The notes under the pieces: generated by a model
Seen by the model: the letters and a program-made list of their open reading frames with translations, nothing else
Database searches by the model: none
What the model was told of the DNA's origin: nothing
Translations under genes and position numbers: made by a program
Assembly: GCF_036014115.1 (NCBI RefSeq)
Contig: NZ_CP107913.1
Span: forward strand, 9,442,501-9,506,500
Direction of reading: 5' to 3'
From: Streptomyces sp. NBC_00448
GTDB lineage: Bacteria; Actinomycetota; Actinomycetes; Streptomycetales; Streptomycetaceae
DNA: 64,000 bases
Part shown: in pieces, positions 17,198-25,803 of the stretch
How positions within the stretch are numbered: the stretch's first letter is position 1
Layout: the number at the start of each line of letters is the position of its first letter

Positions 17198-19305
17198 GCG
17201 CCGGCCTTTCCGTGGTCGTGGTCATGGTCGTGCTCGTGGTCGTCGTGGTGGGTTCCGTGGTCGTGGTGCGGGCCGTGCCGCTCGCCCGGATCGCCTTCCC
17301 CGGGCGGGTGGTGGCCGCCGGCGTGGCAGTGCGCGGCGGTGGGGGCCGGGATGTCCAGCGTCGGGTTGCGGTCGAAGAAGCCGTACGGCTTGAGCGCGAA
17401 CCCGGCGGAGTCGACCGGCATCACCGGCCAGTCCTCGGGCCGCGGGAAGTGGGTCAGGCCGAAGGTGTGCCACAGCACGATGTCGGTGTCGTCCACCGAC
17501 CGGTCGGCGGCGGTCCATGCGGGCAGCCCGCCACCGCCCTGGTGCATGTTGACCAGGTCGCCCGCCGGGTACCGCTCGTCCGGCGCGTACGGCGTCACCC
17601 ACAGGTGCCGGGTGGCGTACGTGGCCCGCCGGTGGATGTCGGAGTCGGCGTCGGCGAGCAGCACCGGCCGTCCCTCCGGGTGGAGTTGGTAGCCCACCGG
17701 GTTGCCCAGCCGGTTGGTGACCGAGGGGTTGGTGACCACCCAGGACCGGTTGCGGGTGTTGTCGGCCAGGCGCTGCGCGCCGGACTCGGTGCGCAGCCGG
17801 GTGACGGTCTGGGTGAAGCCGGTGCCGGTCGGGTTGCTCGGCCCGCGCGGCACCGCGGCGGACTCCACCTCGTCCACGGCGTTGCCGGTGCCGTCCACCG
17901 CCATGTCCAGCCGGGCGCTGAACAGGTGCTGGTGGTACGGCGCGCCGAGGCCGGGGGCGAGTTCGGAGGCGTAGGCGTAGCCGGGGCCGGGGTAGCCGGA
18001 GGTGAAGACGACACCGGTCGCCTTGACCTCCAGCTCGATGGCGCCGTCGAGCGAGAAGTACCAGTAGAAGCCGTAGTCGTAGTTGCCGACGGTGACGAAG
18101 AAGGAGATCACCAGGCGCCTGCCCCGGCGGGACTGGGTGGAGCCGTTCCAGTTGTCGGAGTGCTTCCACAGGATGCCGGTGTCCTCCTCGTGGATGCAGA
18201 TCGCCTGCGGGACGACGTGGACGCCGCCCTCGCTGTCGGCGAGCACCGCGTCGAGGTAGGTGATGTCGCCGACGCAGTCGCAGCCCAGTTCCAGGGAGTT
18301 GGCGAACCCGCCGAGCAGGTACTCGCCGCAGTCGAAGAAGTTCTGGAACCAGCGCTGCGGGCTCGGGTCGCCGTAGGGGACGACCATCTCGGCCAGGGAG
18401 GCGCGGTAGAGCACGGGACGGCGGCGGCCGGCGTCGTCGATGCCGATGTTGTGCAGCACCAGGCCCTCGCGCTGGTCGAAGCCGACCTGGAGGGACCAGC
18501 CGAGCCAGTCGATGACGCCGTTCTCGTCGATGGTGAAGCTCGGGCCCTCGGGCTGGGTGATCTCGATCGGTTTCAGCCCGGCGCGCGGCGGCTGCCCGAC
18601 CCACCGCGGGTCGTGGTAGTTGCCGTCCTCCTCCGGTACCGGCAGCTGCGCGACGTCCAGCACGTCGAGGACCTCGCGGGTGACCACGTCCACGACGACG
18701 GTGACGCCGTCGACCGGGTGCGCCCAGCCGAGGTCGTCCGGAGTCTTCTGCACGAAGGTGAAGCAGCGCTGGAGGCGGCGGCCGTCCTCGCCCGCGCCGG
18801 GCACGCCCGCGGACAGCGGGTTGACCCGCAGTCGCGTCACGTCGGTCAGGCCGCGCCTGCGCATCGCCGCGAGCCAGCGCTCGTCGCGGTGCACGATCTC
18901 CTCCACCAGCGGGAACTCGGCGAGCACCACCGGGACATGGCCGTCGGTGGCGGTGTCCAGCACGCGGGCCGACACGATCCGGTCCTCGCCGGGGCAGGCG
19001 ACGACGTCGTGCGACAGGCCGGTGCGCAGGTCGATCAGCATGGCGCGGAAGCGGCGCGGGGCGATCGCGCCGGCGAGCAGCTCGCGCTTGTCCTGCTCGG
19101 CGAGGCCGAAGTAGGACACGTGGGTGTCGGGGCCGATCAGGCCCTCGCGCCGGAGCAGCGCGGTGCAGGCGGTGATCTCGTCGGGGCGCGGCGAGGCGAG
19201 GGCGCCGGCCAGGGCAGGCGCGTCGTAGGCGTCGGCGCGGCCGGTGGCGCCGGCGGCACTGCCGTCGGGGCCGCCGCGCGCGGGCGGTGGTGTTGCTGTG
19301 GTCAC
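17194..19305 (-). CDS. Copper amine oxidase (primary-amine oxidase) with His-rich tail
   Basis: A 703-residue copper/topaquinone amine oxidase that turns primary amines into aldehydes with release of NH3 and H2O2. The topaquinone precursor is Tyr409 in TVGNYDYGFYW (N-Y-D/E). Copper ligands are the H-x-H of APYHQHLFSARLD and the later His in WHTFGLTHFPRPEDWPVMP; the catalytic Asp is in FFDCGEYLLGG. The C-terminal ~45 residues are extraordinarily rich in His and Asp (HDHGTHHDDHEHDHDHDHG), likely a copper-binding extension. GTG at 19305 with GGAG five bases upstream was chosen; an ATG at 19350 overlapping the GntR stop (ATGA) would give 718 residues. No signal peptide seen. Coupled within the operon. 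Confidence 0.92.
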   Translation of the reverse strand: MTTATPPPARGGPDGSAAGATGRADAYDAPALAGALASPRPDEITACTALLRREGLIGPDTHVSYFGLAEQDKRELLAGAIAPRRFRAMLIDLRTGLSHDVVACPGEDRIVSARVLDTATDGHVPVVLAEFPLVEEIVHRDERWLAAMRRRGLTDVTRLRVNPLSAGVPGAGEDGRRLQRCFTFVQKTPDDLGWAHPVDGVTVVVDVVTREVLDVLDVAQLPVPEEDGNYHDPRWVGQPPRAGLKPIEITQPEGPSFTIDENGVIDWLGWSLQVGFDQREGLVLHNIGIDDAGRRRPVLYRASLAEMVVPYGDPSPQRWFQNFFDCGEYLLGGFANSLELGCDCVGDITYLDAVLADSEGGVHVVPQAICIHEEDTGILWKHSDNWNGSTQSRRGRRLVISFFVTVGNYDYGFYWYFSLDGAIELEVKATGVVFTSGYPGPGYAYASELAPGLGAPYHQHLFSARLDMAVDGTGNAVDEVESAAVPRGPSNPTGTGFTQTVTRLRTESGAQRLADNTRNRSWVVTNPSVTNRLGNPVGYQLHPEGRPVLLADADSDIHRRATYATRHLWVTPYAPDERYPAGDLVNMHQGGGGLPAWTAADRSVDDTDIVLWHTFGLTHFPRPEDWPVMPVDSAGFALKPYGFFDRNPTLDIPAPTAAHCHAGGHHPPGEGDPGERHGPHHDHGTHHDDHEHDHDHDHGKAGA

Positions 19306-19346
19306 GGGGGCTCCGCTTCTGCGAAGGGGGTTCGGGCGGCGCCGGG

Positions 19347-20225
19347 TCATTGGCCGGCGTTCCGCATGAAGGAGGTGCGCAGGCGGTAGCGGTCGCCGGC
19401 GTAGCGGATCGACGAGGACAGCAGCGGCCGCTGGGCGCGGTCGCGGACGATCTGCCGCATGTCGAGGACGGGGGTGCCCGCCGCGATGGCGAGGTGGCCG
19501 GCGAGCGCGGCGTCGGCGGGCCGGGCCTCGATGGTGGTGTCGGCCTGGGCGAGCTCGAAGCCCGCGTCGGCGATCGTGTCGTAGAGCGAGCGGACGGTGA
19601 AGTCGACCGCGTCGAAGCCCGCGGCGACGTCGGTGGGGACCAGCGAGTGGTCGACCGCGATGGGCACGCCGTCGAGCATGCGGACCCGCTCCAGCCGGTA
19701 CAGCGGGGTGCCGGGGGCGATCTGGAACGCCTCCGCCTCGTCGAAGCTGGCCGGCCCGGTCTCGCGGCGCAGCACCTCCGAGGTGGCCAGCAGGCCCATC
19801 CGGCGGGCGGTCTCGGAGAACGACTCCAGGGTGTTGGGCCACTCCTTGCGCTCCGCCGCGGAGACGTACCAGCCGCGGCCCTGCGCGGCGCGCAGCACTC
19901 CCTCCTCCACCAGCGCGGTGAGCGCCTTGCGCAGGGTGACCCGCGAGATGCCGAGCATCCGGCACAACTCGCGCTCCGGGGGCAGCCGGGAGCCGGGCTT
20001 GACCTCGCCGACGGCGATCCGGTTCTCCAGCGCCTCCTTCGCCTGCATCCACAGCGGCTCCGGGTAGCCGCCGGTCAGCGCGGCCGGCACCGCGGGCACT
20101 GCGGGTCCTACCGGCACGGCGGGCACCGCCGGCGCCGGTGTTCGCGGTGCCGGTGCCTGGCCCGCCGGTGTTCGCGGTGCCGCCGCGGGGTCCGGCCGGC
20201 GCGCGCTCATGTGATCCGTGCTCAT
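19347..20225 (-). CDS. GntR-family (HutC/UTRA) transcriptional regulator 1
   Basis: A 292-residue regulator. The first ~50 residues are Pro/Ala/Val-rich and encoded partly by a 19-bp direct repeat (20134-20152 and 20164-20182). The winged helix covers residues ~55-125 (RLPPERELCRMLGISRVTL, then GVLRAAQGRGWYVS) and the UTRA ligand domain follows (TPLYRLERVRMLDGVPIAVDH, YAGDRYRLRTSF). HutC-type UTRA domains bind sugars, sugar phosphates or other small metabolites. Closely similar to the second GntR protein at 33370, except for the N-terminal extension. ATGA overlap with the upstream oxidoreductase. Likely controls the shared repeat elements at 21351-21405 and 32094-32264. Confidence 0.9.
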   Translation of the reverse strand: MSTDHMSARRPDPAAAPRTPAGQAPAPRTPAPAVPAVPVGPAVPAVPAALTGGYPEPLWMQAKEALENRIAVGEVKPGSRLPPERELCRMLGISRVTLRKALTALVEEGVLRAAQGRGWYVSAAERKEWPNTLESFSETARRMGLLATSEVLRRETGPASFDEAEAFQIAPGTPLYRLERVRMLDGVPIAVDHSLVPTDVAAGFDAVDFTVRSLYDTIADAGFELAQADTTIEARPADAALAGHLAIAAGTPVLDMRQIVRDRAQRPLLSSSIRYAGDRYRLRTSFMRNAGQ

Positions 20226-21277
20226 GCCTGCGCCTGGACCTTCGGCTCCTGGACCTTCTCCCACGTGCCCGAGCGCATCGAGGCGTAGCAGGCGTCCAGC
20301 ACGTGGTTGACGACGACGCCGTCCTCGAAGGTCTCGCGGGGCACCTCGCCGCGGGCGAAGCAGTCGACGAAGTGCCGCATCTGCTGGCTGAACCCGTAGG
20401 CGCGGGCCTCCTCCGGCACCGGGTAGACCCAGCCGGTGTCGGCGTCGGCCTTCTCCACCAGGTAGCCGGCCGGGCGTTCGATGAAGCCCCACACCGGTGT
20501 CGCGGAGGTGTCGGTGACCAGGCGGCCGGCGCTGCCGACGAGTTCGTGCCGCAGTTGCATGCCGCCCTTCTCGATCCACGACGACTCCACGGTGGCCAGC
20601 TGGCCACCCGCGAACTTCAGCAGCGCGATCGCGGTGTCCTCGCCGGTGGTCCGGTCCGCGTGGGCGAGGGTGGCGCCCCACGCGAAGACCTCGGTGATCG
20701 GGTTGTCCTTGCCGAAGAAGTGCCGGGCGGACTCCACCGTGTGGCACCCCATGTCGAGCAGGGCGCCGCCGCCGGCGGTCTGCGCGTCCCAGAAGTGCGG
20801 GGCGTGCGGCCCGGAGTGGGCCTCGCGGGCCCGCATGGTGAGCAGATCGCCGATCGCGCCGGCCGCGACCATGTCGTGCGCCTTGGCGATGTTGGGCGAG
20901 AAGACCGAGCTCTCGGCGTAGCCGTGCCAGACGCCCGCCTCGCGGACCACGTCCAGGATCTGTGCCGCCTCCGCGCCGGTACGGGCCAGCGGCTTGGTGC
21001 ACACCACGCCCTTGCCGGCGGCGGCGACGGTCCGTACCGCGTCCAGATGCGCCTCGTTGGGCACCGCGACGACCACCAGGTCGACGGCCGGATCGGCGCA
21101 CAGGGCGGCCATGTCGTCGTAAGCGCGGGCCTCCGGGGCCCACTTGGCGGCCAGCGCGGTGGCGCGCGCGAGGTCGCGCGAACAGGCTGCCACCAGCGTC
21201 GCGTTCCTCACGTCCTGGAGCGCGTCCGCGTATGTGTCGCCGATGAATCCCGAACCTATGAGACCGACGCCGATCAC
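20222..21277 (-). CDS. Gfo/Idh/MocA family oxidoreductase 2
   Basis: A 351-residue NAD(P)-dependent oxidoreductase, first gene of the coupled operon. Rossmann motif IGVGLIGSGFIGDTYADAL, KGVVCTKPLAR (x-K-P with catalytic Lys), and the C-terminal GGGALLDMGCHTVESARHFFG motif (D-x-G-x-H). The GTG at 21277 is preceded by AGAGGA with good spacing; an in-frame start 63 bases upstream would add a basic tail without a ribosome binding site. A dehydrogenation of a sugar or cyclitol hydroxyl is likely; substrate unknown. Confidence 0.88.
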   Translation of the reverse strand: MIGVGLIGSGFIGDTYADALQDVRNATLVAACSRDLARATALAAKWAPEARAYDDMAALCADPAVDLVVVAVPNEAHLDAVRTVAAAGKGVVCTKPLARTGAEAAQILDVVREAGVWHGYAESSVFSPNIAKAHDMVAAGAIGDLLTMRAREAHSGPHAPHFWDAQTAGGGALLDMGCHTVESARHFFGKDNPITEVFAWGATLAHADRTTGEDTAIALLKFAGGQLATVESSWIEKGGMQLRHELVGSAGRLVTDTSATPVWGFIERPAGYLVEKADADTGWVYPVPEEARAYGFSQQMRHFVDCFARGEVPRETFEDGVVVNHVLDACYASMRSGTWEKVQEPKVQAQA

Positions 21278-21350
21278 GCGTTCCTCTTCCCTCGTCCTGC
21301 GGTGGCCGGCCGCGGGCAGTGCCCGCAGCCGGACTCTCACGTTAGTTCTT

Positions 21351-21405
21351 TGGTCTGCTTATGGTATGTCAGGGGTCCACTAAATATAGACCACGCAATA
21401 CCACT
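21351..21405. promoter_or_regulatory. Inverted pair of double TGGT half-sites: candidate GntR operator
   Basis: On the plus strand TGGTCT (21351) and TGGTAT (21362) lie 11 bp apart. On the minus strand AGACCA (21388-21393) and ATACCA (21398-21403, running into CT) lie 10 bp apart, so the two doublets face each other. A TATATT-like -10 for the operon (minus strand, 21383-21388) abuts the second doublet. Same element as at 32094 and 32249; the HutC-family operator of DasR also contains TGGTCT. Likely bound by one or both GntR proteins. Confidence 0.55.
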
Positions 21406-21427
21406 GGGGGAAAGCGGGCGGTCGCCA

Positions 21428-22399
21428 TCAGCCCTCCAGCAGTACGTCGAAGGCCCGGGACAGCTCCTCGTCGACCGACTTCAGCTCCGGGTGGGAGTCG
21501 TAGTGCGCCAGCACCTCCCGGGCGCCCTGCGAGAACGACACCTCGGGTGCGAACCCCGGTACCAGCGCGCGCAGTTTGGAGGTGTCGAAGAGCATCGAGT
21601 GCCGGAAGTCGTGCTCCAGCACCTCGCCCCAGCCCGGCACCCGCTCGGCGATCGACTCGCTGGCGCGGTGCCGCAGCAGGGGGTCGCGCACCCCGGCCGC
21701 CGTGGCCAGGGTGAGATGGATCTGGTCCCAGGTGAGGATGTCGCCGCTGACCACGTTGACGCTCTCGCCGACCGCGTGGTCCAGGCCGAGCAGCGCCACG
21801 AAAGCCCGCGCGAAGTCCCGGGCGTGGGTGAGGGACCACAGCGACGTGCCGTCGCCGTGCACCACCACCGGCCGCCCCGCGCGCATCCGCTCGATCGCCG
21901 TCCACCCGGCGAGCACCGGGACCACCGTGCGGTCGTAGGTGTGGAAGGGCCGCACGATCGTCAGCGGGAAGCCGGTGTCGCGGTAGGCGTCCTCCAGCAG
22001 CAGCTCGCAGGCGATCTTGTCCCGCGCGTAGCCGAAGACCGGCTGGCGGCGCGGGCTGGACTCGGTGATCGGCAGGTGCGGCACCGGCCGGCCGAAGACC
22101 GAGCAGGTACTGATGAAGACATACTGCCCGGTCCGGCCGGTGAACAGCTCCGGATGCGCCCGCACGTCGTCGGGGGTGAAGCCGACCCAGTTGACGACCG
22201 CGTCGAACTCCTCGTCGCGCAGCACCGCCTTCAGCGCCGCCGGATCGCGGACGTCCGCCCGCAACTGCCGTACGCCGTCGGCGACCGCCCGCACCGGCTC
22301 CGAGCGCGTCACGATCGTCACGTCCGCGCCCTGGGCCGCGGCCCGTGCGGCCGCCGCCGAACCGATCATCCCGGCACCGCCGAGGAACAGCACCCTCAT
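21428..22399 (-). CDS. NAD-dependent epimerase/dehydratase (extended SDR)
   Basis: A 323-residue SDR-fold protein: N-terminal LFLGGAGMIGSAAAARAAAQG (G-x-x-G-x-x-G), WVGFTPDDVRAHPELF, active-site region QYVFISTCSVFG and YARDKIACELLL (Y-x-x-x-K). The substrate half includes WSLTHARDFARAFVALLG. This matches atypical SDRs acting on nucleotide sugars or sugar lactones. ATGA overlap with the upstream isomerase (22396-22399). About 150 bp of regulatory DNA separates it from the operon starting at 21277. Confidence 0.85.
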   Translation of the reverse strand: MRVLFLGGAGMIGSAAAARAAAQGADVTIVTRSEPVRAVADGVRQLRADVRDPAALKAVLRDEEFDAVVNWVGFTPDDVRAHPELFTGRTGQYVFISTCSVFGRPVPHLPITESSPRRQPVFGYARDKIACELLLEDAYRDTGFPLTIVRPFHTYDRTVVPVLAGWTAIERMRAGRPVVVHGDGTSLWSLTHARDFARAFVALLGLDHAVGESVNVVSGDILTWDQIHLTLATAAGVRDPLLRHRASESIAERVPGWGEVLEHDFRHSMLFDTSKLRALVPGFAPEVSFSQGAREVLAHYDSHPELKSVDEELSRAFDVLLEG

Positions 22400-23187
22400 G
22401 CCTGCTCCTCGGTCGGCGCCGGGACGACCGCGCCACGGGACAGCCCGTGGCCGACCAGATGGGCGTAGGAGCGGCGCAGCGCCTCGAACGTGTCGATGTG
22501 CAGCCGCTCCAGCTCGACGATGTGCCAGCGCGGACCCGACGGCGTCGTCAGGGTGCGGGTCCAGTCGATCCGGCCCTCCCCGATCGGCACCATCACGTCG
22601 TCCTCGTAGGAGAGCGCCGGTCCGTCCTTGACGTGCACGAAGCGCGCCCGCTCGCCCAGCCCGGCCAGCACCTGCGCCGGGTCGGCGCCGCCCATCACCG
22701 TCCAGTAGGCGTCGAGTTCGACCAGCACCCGGTCGTCGAGCAGCTCCAGCAGCAGGTCGTACGCCGAGCGGCCGCCGAACTCCTGGCTGAACTCGGCGAA
22801 GTGGTTGTGGTAGGCGATCCGCATGCCGCGGCCGGCCGCGCGCTCGGCGGCCTCGTTGACCCGCGCCACGCCGCGCCGGATCGCGTCGGGGGAGTCGAAT
22901 TCCTCGCGCTCCATGCTCCACACCAGGACCTCGGCGCCGAGCTCCTGGTTCTGGTCCAGCAGCCGCTCGGCGTCCGCTCCGGCCGGGAACGGGGTGTGCG
23001 CGCTGGTGAGGGTGAGCCCGGCCGCCGCGATGGCGTCCCTGACCCGGGCCGACCCGAAGTGCTCCACCAGCCCGTAGGTCTCGATGCCCAGGTAGCCCAG
23101 CTCCGCCAGCCGGGCCAGGGTGCCCTCCAGGTCGGCGCGTGCCTGGTCGAGCACCGTGTACATCATGACGCCGATACCGGCTGCCAT
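22396..23187 (-). CDS. Sugar phosphate isomerase/epimerase (TIM barrel) 2
   Basis: A 263-residue AP-endonuclease-2-type TIM barrel. It has MRIAYHNHFAEF (H-N-H), VLVELDAYWTVMGGADP (D-x-Y-W), ARFVHVKDG and WHIVELERL strands that bear the metal ligands of the family. Only the fold and metal residues are shared with the first copy at 16445. ATG at 23187 has an excellent GGAGGAG site; a longer GTG start would overlap the ThuA gene. Substrate unknown, probably a keto sugar made by one of the oxidoreductases. Confidence 0.85.
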   Translation of the reverse strand: MAAGIGVMMYTVLDQARADLEGTLARLAELGYLGIETYGLVEHFGSARVRDAIAAAGLTLTSAHTPFPAGADAERLLDQNQELGAEVLVWSMEREEFDSPDAIRRGVARVNEAAERAAGRGMRIAYHNHFAEFSQEFGGRSAYDLLLELLDDRVLVELDAYWTVMGGADPAQVLAGLGERARFVHVKDGPALSYEDDVMVPIGEGRIDWTRTLTTPSGPRWHIVELERLHIDTFEALRRSYAHLVGHGLSRGAVVPAPTEEQA

Positions 23188-23230
23188 GTCTCCTCCTCCG
23201 GCCGGCCGCGCGGGGCCGGCGCTCGTCGTC

Positions 23231-23905
23231 TCAGTCACGGCCGGCCGCCCACAGCAGCGCCTGCCGGACCAGGGCGCGCACCGGCGGCTCGCCCCAGGAA
23301 CGCATGTCGTGGCCGAGCGCCAGGTAGACCACCCGGCCGGCCCCGACCTCGCGGGCGTACAGCACCGGGATGACCGCGCCGTCCGCCCGGTGCCGCTGCG
23401 CGAGCACCGTCACGTCCTCGTCGGCGAGCTCGAACTCGTAGTACTCGTCGAAGAGTTCGAAGTCGGTGACGCCCGCGGTGATCGGGTGCTCCGCGACGAT
23501 CTCGATGGTGTGCCGGCCCTCGTGGTGGCCCGGCCCGTGCGAGAGGTAGCGGTTGCCGAGCAACTCGAACAGCGGGCGGTCGGCCGGGTCCAGGCCGTCG
23601 CCCTGCCAGCCGAGGATGTTGGCGCCGTGCACCCCGACCAGCCCCTTGCCGGCCCGCACCGCGTCGGCCAGCGCCTGCTGCTGGCCGGTCGCGAAGTGCC
23701 CGCCCGCGGTGTAGAAGAGGTAGACGTCCGCCTCGGCCGTCTCCGGCCGCGGATCGACGAACCGGCTGGTGCCCATGGCCTTGCGGGTGGCGAACCCGGC
23801 CTCGACACCGAGCTGCTGGAAGACTCCGGCGGCACTGAGCAGGTCGTGGTGGGTGTCGTCGCCGTTCACGACGACCATGGCTCTCGGCGTCGTCAGGTGG
23901 GACAT
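23231..23905 (-). CDS. ThuA-like (trehalose-utilisation) protein 1
   Basis: A 224-residue class I glutamine amidotransferase-like protein of the ThuA group. The family core is visible in AMVVVNGDDTHHDLLSAA, DVYLFYTAGGHFATGQQQAL, GKGLVGVHGANILGW and the C-terminal VVYLALGHDMRSWGEPPVRALVRQALLW. ThuA proteins occur with Gfo/Idh/MocA oxidoreductases in keto-glycoside catabolism; their chemical role is not fully settled. ATG start with GAGGAG upstream. Paralogue of the protein at 30170. Confidence 0.85.
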   Translation of the reverse strand: MSHLTTPRAMVVVNGDDTHHDLLSAAGVFQQLGVEAGFATRKAMGTSRFVDPRPETAEADVYLFYTAGGHFATGQQQALADAVRAGKGLVGVHGANILGWQGDGLDPADRPLFELLGNRYLSHGPGHHEGRHTIEIVAEHPITAGVTDFELFDEYYEFELADEDVTVLAQRHRADGAVIPVLYAREVGAGRVVYLALGHDMRSWGEPPVRALVRQALLWAAGRD

Positions 23906-24018
23906 GGCTCTCCTCGCGGGGGTGCGGCAGAAAACGGGATCGGGGTGCCCGGCGCCATCGCACGGGGCGGGTGGATCGGAGTGGGCGCGCGGTGCGGGCC
24001 GGGTGGGCGGTGCGGGTG

Positions 24019-24048
24019 CGCGGCCCGCGGTGCGGTGCGCGGGCCGCG
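24019..24048 (-). terminator. Strong intercistronic terminator after the binding-protein gene
   Basis: CGCGGCCCGCG (24019-24029) and CGCGGGCCGCG (24038-24048) form a perfect 11-bp stem with an 8-nt loop, 5 bp downstream of the stop of the substrate-binding protein (minus strand). It probably ends the transporter transcript, so ThuA 1, isomerase 2 and the epimerase would need their own promoter in 23906-24018 or read-through. Confidence 0.7.
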
Positions 24049-24053
24049 GCGGA

Positions 24054-25730
24054 TCAGACCGGCTTCAGCCGCAGCGCGACCACCGGGTTGGGCACCGGGC
24101 TGAAGTAGGGGTCCTGCGGCGTGGGGAAGCCGGTCGCCTTCGCGGTGCTCCAGTTGCCGTAGCTGCCCCAGTAGAACATCGGTATCCACGGCAGGTTCTC
24201 CACGAAGAGCTTCTCGATCCCGTCCAGGATCTGCTGCCGTTGGGCGTCCGTGGTCGCCTTCGGGTACTCCTTGAACAGCTCCGCCGCCTCCGCGCTCTGG
24301 AACCGCTCGATGTTCTGGTACGTCGGCGTCGCTTTGCCGATCGGGAAGTACAGATTCGGGTTGATGGTGTCGTAGTAGTAGGAGAACGCCCGCGGCGCGG
24401 AGTTCACCGGGTAGCCCATCGTGGAGTCGAAGTCACCCTTGGCGGTGCGGGTGTTGATGTCGTTCACCGTGGTGGTGTCGATGGTGAGCTTGATGCCGAT
24501 GTCCTTGAGCTGGGAGATCAGCACCTGCACCCGGGAGGCGATGTCGGTGTACGCCGACGGGAAGGTGATCGAGAACTCCAGCCGCTTCCCGCCCTTGCGG
24601 TAGTAGCCGTCGCCGCCCTTGGTGTAGCCGGCGCCGGCCAGCGTCTGGTGCGCCTTGTCCACGTCCTGGGTGAAGTCGACGCCCTTGTACTGCGGCGCGA
24701 TCGACGAGGTGTACGCGGGCATCGGCAGCCCGGTGACGCTGGTGGCCGGCGGGGAGGCGGTGGCCGCGCCGACCTGCTTGCGGTTCACCCCGAGGCTGAT
24801 CGCCCTGCGGACCGCGATGTCGCTCAGCGGCCAGCGCTCCAGGTTGGGGATCAGGCCGTCGGTCCCGGCCAGCGGCGCCCAGTAGTTGTTGTGCTTGCTG
24901 CGGCTGAGGTACGTCCTGTCGGCGTTGGCGATGTACGTGCCGCCCCAGTCCGCCAGACCCTGCACGAGCGCGTTCGTCATGCTCTCGTTGTCCTTGTACG
25001 CGACGAACCGCAGCGACTTGATCTGCGCCTTCGGCTGCCAGTACTCCTCGTTGCGCACCAGCGTGAAGCTCTGCGGGGAGAACTCGTCGAGCTTGTACGG
25101 GCCGGTGCCGACCGGGTTCTTGTCGGTGTACGTGACCGGGTTCTTGACCGTCGACCAGATGTGCTTGCTGACGATCGGGACCGACACCACTTCGGTGAAG
25201 AACTGCTCGGACGGCACGTCGAAGGTGAAGACGATCTGCGCGGGGCTCGGCGAGGTGACCGTGCTGAACTTGACGCCGCCCAGGTTGAGCGCCCCGTTCT
25301 GCTTCAGCAGGGTGTACGTGAAGATCACGTCGTCGGCGGAGAACGCCGTGCCGTCCGTCCACTTCACACCGGTCTGCAGTTCCAGCGTCAGCGTCTTGTT
25401 GCTGTTCGACCAGCGCCAGGACTTCGCCAGCCAGGGCAGGTCATGGCCGATGTTGACGGTGTTGATCTGGACGAGCGGCTCGTAGATGAAGCCGCCGGAC
25501 CCGGGGCTGGTGTAGGTCAGTCCCTGGGCGGTGTTCTCCAGGAACGGGTTGAAGACCTGCGTGAGGTTGTCGGCTTGGGCGGCCACGGTGAGCGTGTCGC
25601 TGCCGCCCGAGCTGCCGCCGCCGGACGGCTGGCAGGCGGACAGCGCGAGGGTGCCGGCGCCTGCCAGCGCACCTGCGAGGACGCCGCGTCTGGTCATGCC
25701 GGACGCGAGGGGCGACTGTGAAGTGGTCAC
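24054..25730 (-). CDS. ABC transporter substrate-binding lipoprotein (SBP_bac_5 family)
   Basis: A 558-residue extracytoplasmic solute receptor. Twin-arginine-like TRRGVLAGALAGAGTLAL signal ending in the lipobox LSAC (lipidated Cys33), then a Ser/Gly linker and the family-5 fold (NPVGTGPYKLDEFSP, DGTAFSADDVIFTYTLL, the usual W-x-x-x-x-D-G-x-x-F-x-A-x-D-V motif). SBP_5 proteins bind peptides or oligosaccharides (for example chitobiose or cello-oligosaccharides). GTG start with AAGGAG upstream. Last gene of the importer operon with the ATPase and permease genes upstream. Confidence 0.92.
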   Translation of the reverse strand: MTTSQSPLASGMTRRGVLAGALAGAGTLALSACQPSGGGSSGGSDTLTVAAQADNLTQVFNPFLENTAQGLTYTSPGSGGFIYEPLVQINTVNIGHDLPWLAKSWRWSNSNKTLTLELQTGVKWTDGTAFSADDVIFTYTLLKQNGALNLGGVKFSTVTSPSPAQIVFTFDVPSEQFFTEVVSVPIVSKHIWSTVKNPVTYTDKNPVGTGPYKLDEFSPQSFTLVRNEEYWQPKAQIKSLRFVAYKDNESMTNALVQGLADWGGTYIANADRTYLSRSKHNNYWAPLAGTDGLIPNLERWPLSDIAVRRAISLGVNRKQVGAATASPPATSVTGLPMPAYTSSIAPQYKGVDFTQDVDKAHQTLAGAGYTKGGDGYYRKGGKRLEFSITFPSAYTDIASRVQVLISQLKDIGIKLTIDTTTVNDINTRTAKGDFDSTMGYPVNSAPRAFSYYYDTINPNLYFPIGKATPTYQNIERFQSAEAAELFKEYPKATTDAQRQQILDGIEKLFVENLPWIPMFYWGSYGNWSTAKATGFPTPQDPYFSPVPNPVVALRLKPV

Positions 25731-25803
25731 GTGCGTCTGCTCCTTGGAAGTAGGGACAGCGGATGAGCTACGTGCGGGCCGGCGGGGTGCGGCCCTGGGG
25801 AGA

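Noticed and set aside
24054..25730. Plus-strand frames beneath the lipoprotein gene
   Set aside because: Antisense shadows; the minus strand encodes a complete SBP_bac_5 protein with signal and lipobox.
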